A program made the translations under genes and the position numbers. Under the pieces are notes generated by a model. It ran no database searches and had not been told where the DNA came from. It worked only from the letters and a program-made list of their open reading frames with translations. From positions 131,094 to 169,751 of the forward strand of contig NZ_RJNA01000005.1 of the NCBI RefSeq assembly GCF_003943815.1: DNA of 38,658 nt. Reading direction: 5' to 3'. This DNA is from Streptococcus cristatus (GTDB taxonomy: Bacteria > Bacillota > Bacilli > Lactobacillales > Streptococcaceae). Below, piece after piece: positions 32,068-38,658 of the stretch; within the stretch, counting starts at the first letter, position 1; every line of letters starts with the position of its first letter.

Positions 32068-32096
32068 ATTATAGACTTTTTCAGCCTATTTTACAA
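32068..32096 (-). promoter_or_regulatory. Promoter of the DUF6287 lipoprotein gene
   Basis: On the minus strand TTGTAA (32096-32091), 17-nt spacer, TATAAT (32073-32068), about 34 nt before the ATG. It separates this gene from the copper operon. Confidence 0.65.
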
Positions 32097-32102
32097 GTTG
32101 GC

Positions 32103-32318
32103 TCAGCTATCCTGCACCCCTAAGACTTTATAGATGGTTTTGCTCAAAGCTACCTGATAATCCTCTACACTCAAGGATCTATCCGCAATAACTTCTGCTG
32201 TCTGCTTGTCCAGATCTACTGTCACATCTGACACTCCCTCCATAGATAGGAAGTGCTGGGTAACGTGTTTAACACAGTTTTGACAAGATAAGTTTTCTAA
32301 TTGAACTGTTTGTTTCAT
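32103..32318 (-). CDS. Copper chaperone CopZ-like
   Basis: 71 residues, a single heavy-metal-associated domain with the Cu(I) site CQNC (13-16) in the loop after the first strand and a typical beta-alpha-beta-beta-alpha-beta pattern. It should carry Cu(I) to CopA or CopY. It lacks the usual Met before the first Cys (LSCQNC rather than MxCxxC). It follows copA by 29 nt and is the last gene of the cop operon; no clear terminator follows, though the next gene has its own promoter. Confidence 0.9.
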   Translation of the reverse strand: MKQTVQLENLSCQNCVKHVTQHFLSMEGVSDVTVDLDKQTAEVIADRSLSVEDYQVALSKTIYKVLGVQDS

Positions 32319-32347
32319 AGATTTATTCCTCCGTATATTCCTTCATT

Positions 32348-34591
32348 TTAAAATTTAAAGCGTCCTAGACGCAGGGCATTGGCCACAACTGACACTGAGC
32401 TCAAGCTCATGGCTAGACCAGCCAACATCGGATTGAGCAAGGGACCGCCGAAAAGATGCAGCAGACCCATAGCAATCGGGATGCCTAGTGTATTGTAGGC
32501 AAAGGCCCAGAAAAGATTTTCCTTGATGTTACGAATGGTCGCCTGGCTGAGCTTGATAGCCTTGACCACATCCTGCAAATCACTATGCATGAGCACTACA
32601 TCTGCCGACTCAATAGCCACATCGGCGCCTGAACCGATGGCAATTCCAACATCTGCCTGAACCAAAGCTGGTGCATCATTGATACCGTCTCCGACCATGG
32701 CTAGTTTTTTCCCAGCTTCCTGCAAGTTCTTGATAGCAGTGGCCTTACCATCTGGTAATACTCCTGCGATAACTTTTTGGATTCCAGCTTTCTGGGCAAT
32801 AGCTGTCGCTGTTTCTTCACGATCTCCTGTCAGCATGATGACTTCCAGTCCCATAGACTGTAGCTCCTGCACAGCCGACAGACTGCTGGATTTCATCTCA
32901 TCTGCTACCGCTAAAATACCAGCCAGCTGTCCATCTATTGCGACAAACATGGCTGTCTTCCCTTCCTGGGATAGCTCTAACAACTGTTCCTGAAAAGAAC
33001 TGCTATCAATGTGCTCTTCTTTCATCAATGACTCATTTCCCACCAGAAGCTGTCTGCCCTCAATCTGAGCTGACAAACCTCGTCCAATTACGGCCTCAAA
33101 ATGACTGACAGGCAGTAAGTCAAGCACCTCCTCTTCAGCTGCTTCCAAGATAGCCTGAGCCAAAGGATGTTCAGAATGCTGCTCAGCACTGGCTATTAGC
33201 CGCAACAAGTCAGAGCGATTAAAAGCACCTAAAGGTAACAAATCCGTCAGACTGGGCTTACCAACCGTAATCGTCCCCGTCTTATCAAGAACAATAGTAT
33301 CCAGCTGATAAGCAGCCTCCAGGGCTTGCCCAGACTTAATCAGAATGCCATTTTCAGCCCCTTTACCAGTCCCGACCATGATGGCTGTCGGAGTGGCTAA
33401 GCCCAGCGCACAAGGGCAGGCAATGACCAGAACTGCGATAAAGATTGACAGGGAGAAGCTAAGACTCTCACCAGCCAGAAAATACCAGCCAAATGCAGAT
33501 AAAGTAGCCAAGCTCAGCACGATTGGAACAAAATAAAGCGAAATCTTATCAGCTAAGGCCGCAATCGGTGCCTTAGACCCCTGTGCTTCCTCCACCAATC
33601 TAACAATCTGAGCTAAGGTCGTATCTGAACCCACCCTGATTGCTTGGTAGTCAATACTACCATTTTGATTGATTGTTGCACTGGTGATAGTGTCGCCGAC
33701 CTTCTTTTCAATCGGGACACTTTCTCCAGTCATCATGGACTCATCCACAAAGGTCTGCCCGTCTGTCACAAGGCCATCTACCGGCATACGCTCCCCTGGC
33801 TTGATACGGATAATGTCTCCAACTCGGATATCCTCTGTATCAATGGTCACAGCCTCTCCATAGCGAATCACTGTCGCCTGACTAGGCACTAGCTCAAGTA
33901 GAGACTGAATCGCCTGAGACGTTCTCCCCTTGGCTGAACTTTCCAGATATTTACCCAGAAGAACCAAGGCAATAATCACTGCAACAGACTCAAAATAAAG
34001 CTGATGCACAAAGGCATGATGACCTCGAAAAACCTGACTGACCGAGTAGAGACTGTAGAAAAATGCTGCGCTGGTCCCTACCGCAATCAAACTATCCATA
34101 TTAGGATGTCGCTTGATCAGATTGCGAAATCCTCTCTGATAAAAGCCACGACCGATCCACACAGCAGGCAGTGTCAAAAGCAGTTGTGACAGAACGAAGA
34201 CCAAGGGATGTGCCATATGATCCAAGAAGCTAGGCAAGGGAAGACCAATCATACTGCCCATAGAGATATAAAGCAAGGGCAGAGCTGTAAATAAAAGAAT
34301 TAGTAGCTCTTGTTTCTTTCTTCGTAATATTTGCGCTCTAGCTACAGCCTCTTCGTTTACGTCAGACGGCTTATTTTTTCCTTTTTCTTCAGCCTGATAA
34401 CCAGCCTCAGCTACCGCATCCAGCACTTGCTGGCTGTCAAATCCCGCCTTAGGGACTAAACTGAGACGTTCTGTCGCCAGATTGACACTGACATCCTCTA
34501 CCGTTTCCAAGTCCTTGACCGCCATCTCCACCGTCATAGCACAGGCAGCACAGGTCATACCTGAGAGCTTGTATTCTTTCTTCTCGCTCAT
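32348..34591 (-). CDS. Copper-exporting P1B-type ATPase CopA
   Basis: 747 residues from the ATG at 34591, which overlaps the copY stop as TGATG (the frame runs on to 34645 inside copY). One N-terminal metal domain with GMTCAAC (11-17), membrane helices, the actuator motif MMTGES, the Cu(I) channel motif CPCALGLATP, the phosphorylated Asp in LDKTGT, SEHPLA in the nucleotide domain and GDGINDAPAL. It exports Cu(I) to protect against copper stress. It belongs to the copY-copA-copZ operon repressed by CopY. Confidence 0.95.
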   Translation of the reverse strand: MSEKKEYKLSGMTCAACAMTVEMAVKDLETVEDVSVNLATERLSLVPKAGFDSQQVLDAVAEAGYQAEEKGKNKPSDVNEEAVARAQILRRKKQELLILLFTALPLLYISMGSMIGLPLPSFLDHMAHPLVFVLSQLLLTLPAVWIGRGFYQRGFRNLIKRHPNMDSLIAVGTSAAFFYSLYSVSQVFRGHHAFVHQLYFESVAVIIALVLLGKYLESSAKGRTSQAIQSLLELVPSQATVIRYGEAVTIDTEDIRVGDIIRIKPGERMPVDGLVTDGQTFVDESMMTGESVPIEKKVGDTITSATINQNGSIDYQAIRVGSDTTLAQIVRLVEEAQGSKAPIAALADKISLYFVPIVLSLATLSAFGWYFLAGESLSFSLSIFIAVLVIACPCALGLATPTAIMVGTGKGAENGILIKSGQALEAAYQLDTIVLDKTGTITVGKPSLTDLLPLGAFNRSDLLRLIASAEQHSEHPLAQAILEAAEEEVLDLLPVSHFEAVIGRGLSAQIEGRQLLVGNESLMKEEHIDSSSFQEQLLELSQEGKTAMFVAIDGQLAGILAVADEMKSSSLSAVQELQSMGLEVIMLTGDREETATAIAQKAGIQKVIAGVLPDGKATAIKNLQEAGKKLAMVGDGINDAPALVQADVGIAIGSGADVAIESADVVLMHSDLQDVVKAIKLSQATIRNIKENLFWAFAYNTLGIPIAMGLLHLFGGPLLNPMLAGLAMSLSSVSVVANALRLGRFKF

Positions 34592-35034
34592 CAATGTGTC
34601 TCCTTTCCGTGCCCGCAACGACACTGACCTTGAGGGCAGTGGCATTTGATTTCTAGCGGAGCCGAAGCTCTTTTCTTATCAATGACTTGGCTGAGCCGCT
34701 CCAAGTCCCTTTGACTGAACTGACTTCTCTCAATCATCGAAATCAAAAGATCTCCATGTTTAGTATTACAGATATTGTCAAAAAGAGCCTGCCAAGTACT
34801 TTCCAGATGGTCCGCTTCTAAAATCCGAGCATCGTAGTAAAACTTGCCCTCGATTTTTTCCATAGCGATAAATTCTTTGGTCTTCAGACGATTCAAAAGA
34901 GTCTTGATTGTTGCCGGTTTCCAGGAAAAATCGGCTTCCAACCGCGCTATAATCTCTGTACTGCGACTGTGTGGATACGCCCATAGCACACGCATCACTT
35001 GCCATTCTGCTTGGCTCATATTTTGCTGTTCCAT
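34591..35034 (-). CDS. Copper-responsive repressor CopY
   Basis: 147 residues of the BlaI/CopY family. An N-terminal winged helix (about 5-75; QAEWQVMRVLWA, PATIKTLLNRL) is followed by a dimer part and a C-terminal metal site with the pattern CxCxxxxCxC (CHCPQGQCRC). In this family Zn-bound CopY represses, and Cu(I) displaces Zn and lifts repression. Two matching cop boxes lie in its promoter. First gene of the operon. Confidence 0.95.
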   Translation of the reverse strand: MEQQNMSQAEWQVMRVLWAYPHSRSTEIIARLEADFSWKPATIKTLLNRLKTKEFIAMEKIEGKFYYDARILEADHLESTWQALFDNICNTKHGDLLISMIERSQFSQRDLERLSQVIDKKRASAPLEIKCHCPQGQCRCGHGKETH

Positions 35035-35056
35035 TGTTTAACACTTCCTTAACATT

Positions 35057-35095
35057 TACATTTGTAATTCGATTCTTTAATAGTTTACAATTGTA
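35057..35095 (-). promoter_or_regulatory. Promoter of the cop operon with two cop boxes
   Basis: Two perfect TACANNTGTA boxes: 35057-35066 (TT centre) and 35086-35095 (AT centre), 29 bp apart. On the minus strand the -35 TTGTAA lies in the distal box and a -10 (TACAAA, 18-nt spacer) lies in the proximal box, so CopY should block polymerase directly. Confidence 0.85.
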
Positions 35096-35136
35096 ATCGT
35101 AATTTGTCAAGTATTTTTATCGTTATTTCCTGATAT

Positions 35137-35169
35137 ACAAAAAAGAAGGCGGGATAATCCCGTCTTCTT
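35137..35169 (-). terminator. Terminator of the adc operon
   Basis: On the minus strand AAGAAG-x-CGGGAT pairs with ATCCCG-x-CTTCTT (35143-35168 overall), followed by six T. It starts about 12 nt after the adcA stop and precedes the cop operon promoter. Confidence 0.85.
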
Positions 35170-35180
35170 GCTTTATTCTA

Positions 35181-36683
35181 TTAGTGTGCCAACATCTCTT
35201 GGGCGATTTCTTGACCGGTCAACTTACTTGGATAGTAGGTTGGCCAGTTTTCTAGCTCATCAAAGAGTGCTTCCTGGCTTTCGCCGCCATAGAAGATATG
35301 GAAGTGAGCTGCCTTGGTCGGTGCAATGTTGTGGTCGCTAAACTGAACATACTTGTACTGGCCAGCATCCGCATCTGTCGCTTCAAACATAAAGCGAACT
35401 CCACGATTTCCCTTAGAGTAAGTCAGAGTGTGCTTACCAACGTATTTATACGTATATTTCTTGGATTTTCCATCTACCACAAATTCCATGGTCTTGTCTG
35501 TGATATTGATATTGGAAACATCTGTCTTGTAGCCCTTGTCATAGTAGTCCTTGTATTCAGCTGCCGTCATCTTACCAGTCAGCTTAGCCTTGTAGTCAAA
35601 GACTTGGTCCAAGGTCCCGTCTTTCAGATAAGGGTAAACAGACTGCCACTCGCCAGCGTAGTCAGACAAGGTCCGATCCTTGATGGCACTGTCTTCAAAG
35701 TAGCCGTTTTGCACTGTCTTAGTATCCTCTTCTTTCTCAGCAGCAATCTCTGCTCCCTCTTGGTCAGTCGTTTTCTTGAGAGCCTTGAGATTGGCCTTCA
35801 TGATTGAAATATAGTCTGCCCCGTCCTTGGTCTGCTTTTCTGTCAAGCTTTCCAGCGGATTCAAGACATCAAGCTCTACTCCTGTTTCCTTAGCCAGAGT
35901 AGAAGCCAAAGCCTGAGAGGCATTTTCTTCAAAGTAGATATACTTGATTTTATTTTTCTTGATATACTCGGTCAATTCAGCCAAGCGTGAAGCGGATGGC
36001 TCGCTATCTGGTGAAAGTCCAGAAATTGGCACCTGCTTCAAACCATAGTCCAGCGCCAGATAGTTAAAGGCTGCGTGCTGAGTAACAAAACTCTTTTGCT
36101 TGGCGTTGGCTAAACCATCTTCAAACTCTTTGTCCAAGGCTTCCAGCTTCTTGATATAAGCCGCTGCATTTTTCTCAAAGGCAGCTTTCTTGTCAGGATA
36201 GGCCTTGCTCAGACTATCTCGAATGTGCTCCACCATTTTAATAGCTCGCTTCGGAGACAGCCAAACATGGGGGTCGTATTCATGATGATGCCCCTCTTCA
36301 CCATGGTCGTGATCTTCTTCCTCTTCACCACCAGGCAGCAAAAGCATATTTCCAGTCGCTTTGATAACCTTTTCTTCCTTATTTTTCAAGGTTTTTAGCA
36401 AATCAGGAACCCAAGTCTCCATGTTTTCATTTTCATAGACAAAGGCATCTGCATCCTGAATGGTAGCAACTGCCTTAGCTGAAGGCTCATAATCATGCGG
36501 CTCTGTACCAGCCCCGATTAGAAGTTCAACACTCGCCTCATCTCCAGCCACCTGCTTAGTAAACTCGTAAACCGGATAAAAAGTCGTGACAATATTGAGC
36601 TTGCCATCTGCATTTTTTTGATTGGAACAAGCTACTAAGAAAATACTCAGTAAACCTGCTAATAGTAAACTAATTTTTTTCAT
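35181..36683 (-). CDS. Zinc-binding lipoprotein AdcA (ZnuA-ZinT fusion)
   Basis: 500 residues. Lipoprotein signal with Cys19 in FLVACS. The ZnuA-like half (about 25-315) has TEPHDYEPS, an Asp/Glu/His-rich loop (about 118-138, DHDHGEEGHHHEYDPH) and further His ligands. A C-terminal ZinT half (about 325-500) has DYAGEWQSVYPYL and AAHFHIFYGGE. The two-domain form is standard for streptococcal AdcA and gathers zinc for AdcBC. It is the last gene of adcRCBA, 9 nt after adcB. Confidence 0.97.
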   Translation of the reverse strand: MKKISLLLAGLLSIFLVACSNQKNADGKLNIVTTFYPVYEFTKQVAGDEASVELLIGAGTEPHDYEPSAKAVATIQDADAFVYENENMETWVPDLLKTLKNKEEKVIKATGNMLLLPGGEEEEDHDHGEEGHHHEYDPHVWLSPKRAIKMVEHIRDSLSKAYPDKKAAFEKNAAAYIKKLEALDKEFEDGLANAKQKSFVTQHAAFNYLALDYGLKQVPISGLSPDSEPSASRLAELTEYIKKNKIKYIYFEENASQALASTLAKETGVELDVLNPLESLTEKQTKDGADYISIMKANLKALKKTTDQEGAEIAAEKEEDTKTVQNGYFEDSAIKDRTLSDYAGEWQSVYPYLKDGTLDQVFDYKAKLTGKMTAAEYKDYYDKGYKTDVSNINITDKTMEFVVDGKSKKYTYKYVGKHTLTYSKGNRGVRFMFEATDADAGQYKYVQFSDHNIAPTKAAHFHIFYGGESQEALFDELENWPTYYPSKLTGQEIAQEMLAH

Positions 36684-36692
36684 TTTATGCTC

Positions 36693-37499
36693 CTATTTCA
36701 TAAATTTTTTGACCAGATTGACCAGCAAGAACAAGCTGACGAAGATAATCGTAATGCTGGCGCTTGCTGGCGTTTCTGCATAGTAAGAAATATAAAGTCC
36801 GGCAATCATACCAAAGAAGCCGATGACGTTTGCCAGTAGAATAACCGACTTGAAATTTTTCCCAATCCGCAGGGCAATACTGGCCGGCAAGACCATAATG
36901 GTCGAAACCAGCAAGGCTCCCGCAGCTGGAATCATGAGAGCAATCGCAACGCCCGTCACGATATTAAAGAGAATAGACATAGACCGCACCGGCAGCCCAT
37001 CCACAAAGGCCGTATCCTCATCAAAGGTCAATATGTACATAGGCCGAATGAATAGGAAGGTCAAGACAAGCACCACAGCAGCAATAACAAAAAGAGAAAT
37101 CACCTGCTCCCTACTGATAGTCACAATAGAGCCAAATAGATACTGGTCCAGACTCATGGCGCTGGAACTCTTGCCCTTACTCATAACAATCAAGGAAATG
37201 GCTAAGCCAGTTGACATAAGAATGGCTGTCCCGATTTCCATGAAATTTTTATAGATAGTCCGCAGATACTCTAAGAAGACTGCTGCGATTATAACCACCA
37301 CTACCGTTGTGAAGGTCGGTGACAAACCTAGAACCAAGCCAAAGGCCACACCTGCCAATGAAACGTGACTAAGCGTGTCACTCATAAGACTCTGCCGCCG
37401 TAAAATCAAGAAAGTCCCCAGAATCGGTGAAAAGAGGCTCATGGCAATAACTGCTAAAAAGGCTCGCTGCATAAAATCATAGGAAAATAGATTAAGCAT
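36693..37499 (-). CDS. Zinc ABC transporter permease AdcB
   Basis: 268 residues with seven to eight membrane segments, ABC-3 (ZnuB/MntB) family. [19 protein letters not shown] in the cytoplasmic coupling region and [13 protein letters not shown] are family marks. It forms the zinc channel with AdcC as ATPase and AdcA as the binding protein. Its ATG overlaps the adcC end by 8 nt. Confidence 0.95.
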   Translation of the reverse strand: MLNLFSYDFMQRAFLAVIAMSLFSPILGTFLILRRQSLMSDTLSHVSLAGVAFGLVLGLSPTFTTVVVVIIAAVFLEYLRTIYKNFMEIGTAILMSTGLAISLIVMSKGKSSSAMSLDQYLFGSIVTISREQVISLFVIAAVVLVLTFLFIRPMYILTFDEDTAFVDGLPVRSMSILFNIVTGVAIALMIPAAGALLVSTIMVLPASIALRIGKNFKSVILLANVIGFFGMIAGLYISYYAETPASASITIIFVSLFLLVNLVKKFMK

Positions 37500-38202
37500 G
37501 ACTCACCTCCTGTCTATTGTCGCTTTCATGCACATTGAAACAGCGCCAAGGTGAGTCCTGATTACGGACCAAATGAATATTACGATCGGCATATTTACGA
37601 ACTTCTTCCGGATCGTGTGTAATCATCAAAACAGCTTTCCCATGCTGGTGAGCACTATGGTGCATGAGCTTGTAAAATTCATCCTTGCTGCCTGCATCCA
37701 TCCCTGTTGTCGGCTCATCTAGGACAAAAATATCCGGATCCGAAGCAAACATCCGAGCAATCACAGCCCTCTGCTTTTGCCCGCCAGAAAGAGAACCAAT
37801 TCGCTTATCCCGATGTTCCCACATTCCAACCGACTCCAGACTTGCCTTGATATGCTCCTCATCATGCTCATTCAAACGACGAAACCAACCCTTGCGCGGA
37901 TAACGTCCAGACTTGACAAACTCATATACCGTACTAGGAAAACCTGCATTAAAACTAGCAATCTGCTGAGGCAAATAAGCAATTCTCAATTTCTTGCCTC
38001 TCTCATTGGTCTTGGAAATCTTGACCTCGCCATGCTTAGGCTGCAGAATCCCCAGACTAGCCTTGACAAGTGTCGTCTTAGCAGCCCCATTCTCCCCTGT
38101 CAAGGTTACAAACTCGCCACTATCCAAAAAATAATGAATATGCTCCAACACAGGTTCCTTGTCATAGTAAAAGGACAGATTTTCCACTGTGATATATCTC
38201 AT
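37492..38202 (-). CDS. Zinc ABC transporter ATP-binding protein AdcC
   Basis: 236 residues. Walker [10 protein letters not shown], with Ala where most ATPases have Gly, a form I recall as normal for streptococcal AdcC. Q-loop AYLPQQ, signature [10 protein letters not shown], Walker [13 protein letters not shown] and switch His in ITHDPEE. It powers zinc import through AdcB. Its ATG overlaps the adcR stop as ATGA. Confidence 0.95.
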   Translation of the reverse strand: MRYITVENLSFYYDKEPVLEHIHYFLDSGEFVTLTGENGAAKTTLVKASLGILQPKHGEVKISKTNERGKKLRIAYLPQQIASFNAGFPSTVYEFVKSGRYPRKGWFRRLNEHDEEHIKASLESVGMWEHRDKRIGSLSGGQKQRAVIARMFASDPDIFVLDEPTTGMDAGSKDEFYKLMHHSAHQHGKAVLMITHDPEEVRKYADRNIHLVRNQDSPWRCFNVHESDNRQEVSHA

Positions 38203-38642
38203 TTCCCAATTTCTCCAATCAAACCATCCAAAAACCTCACAATCACTTCTTGCTCATCAGAAGAAAATTGCTCTGCCAATCTCTGGTAGGTATCTAAAGT
38301 ATGCACATGATGGTGCTGATGCTCTTCCGCAATCGGTCGTGCCAAATCAGTCAATCGATAAAAAGTCACACGAGCATCCTTCTCATCCTTGAATGTTTCC
38401 AACATCTTTTGCTCCACCAACGCCTTAACAGCTTTAGTTACAGCAGCCTGACTAACATTCAGTCTTTTTGCCAAGTCAGAATTTGTCAAAGACTCCTGAG
38501 ACAAGAGCATTAAAATATGTTCCTGCGTGTTCGTTAGCCGCACATCGCTCGTACAAGAGCCGACCAAGATTTCATGTTGATTCTCAGCTGTCAATATAAC
38601 CTCATTCAAAAAATGATTAATTTTTTCTGCTAAATGCCCCAT
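38199..38642 (-). CDS. Zinc-responsive MarR-family repressor AdcR
   Basis: 147 residues. MarR winged helix with the zinc ligands described for AdcR all present: E24, C30, E41, H42, E107, H108 and H112. The DNA-reading part is [19 protein letters not shown]. It represses zinc uptake genes when zinc is plentiful. AGGGAG lies upstream of the ATG at 38642. It is the first gene of the adc operon; the operator and promoter lie past the right edge of the window. Confidence 0.96.
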   Translation of the reverse strand: MGHLAEKINHFLNEVILTAENQHEILVGSCTSDVRLTNTQEHILMLLSQESLTNSDLAKRLNVSQAAVTKAVKALVEQKMLETFKDEKDARVTFYRLTDLARPIAEEHQHHHVHTLDTYQRLAEQFSSDEQEVIVRFLDGLIGEIGK

Positions 38643-38658
38643 TGTTCGCTCCCTTTCT

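Noticed and set aside
38070..38100. Broken Walker A in AdcC (GENGAAKTT)
   Set aside because: The Ala variant is, as far as I recall, normal for streptococcal AdcC; Lys and Thr are intact.

Overview
The window is a chromosomal segment of a Streptococcus, most likely of the sanguinis/mitis group. The assignment rests on protein-level resemblance (RpoB/RpoC, the sulABCD-type folate operon, the adcRCBA zinc operon, the copYAZ operon, the tyrS/pbp1b/rpoBC neighbourhood) and on typical streptococcal extended -10 promoters. I made no database search, so the species is not fixed.

Layout, left to right: (1) An IS110-family element (about 115-1592) with a frameshifted transposase sits exactly inside a 125-bp hairpin-forming repeat; an intact copy of that repeat lies at 11277-11401, after rpoC. 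(2) A minus-strand operon of an ABC-2 exporter and a two-component system (5568-1634) resembles lantibiotic/bacitracin-type self-protection or sensing modules, and a NisR-like TCT-N8-TCT box lies just upstream. (3) The folate operon folP-folC-folE-folBK (9393-5663). (4) Two CPBP-type membrane proteins, one with intact protease motifs and one that looks catalytically dead. (5) rpoC and rpoB (11436-18691), with a roughly 330-nt rpoB leader holding an apparent early terminator. (6) A type VII secretion (T7SS) LXG polymorphic-toxin cassette (19117-22780) wedged between rpoB and pbp1b: a Lap1-like and a Lap2-like targeting partner, an LXG toxin, a membrane-anchored partner, then the relics of a second toxin/partner module. 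(7) pbp1b and tyrS, divergently transcribed. (8) A P1B metal ATPase with an unusual membrane motif and its small DUF6110-like partner. (9) rlmA on an apparently leaderless mRNA. (10) msmK with two CcpA-type operators. (11) A DUF6287-like lipoprotein, the copper operon copY-copA-copZ with two cop boxes, and the zinc uptake operon adcR-adcC-adcB-adcA up to the right edge.

Core housekeeping genes (transcription, folate, tRNA charging, cell wall, metal homeostasis) form the backbone. The accessory material is the IS110 element with its repeat, the ABC/two-component module and the LXG island. The most interesting points are the candidate bridge RNA of the IS110 element, whose internal short matches correspond to both target flanks and to both element ends, and the LXG island with its decayed second module directly downstream of pbp1b.
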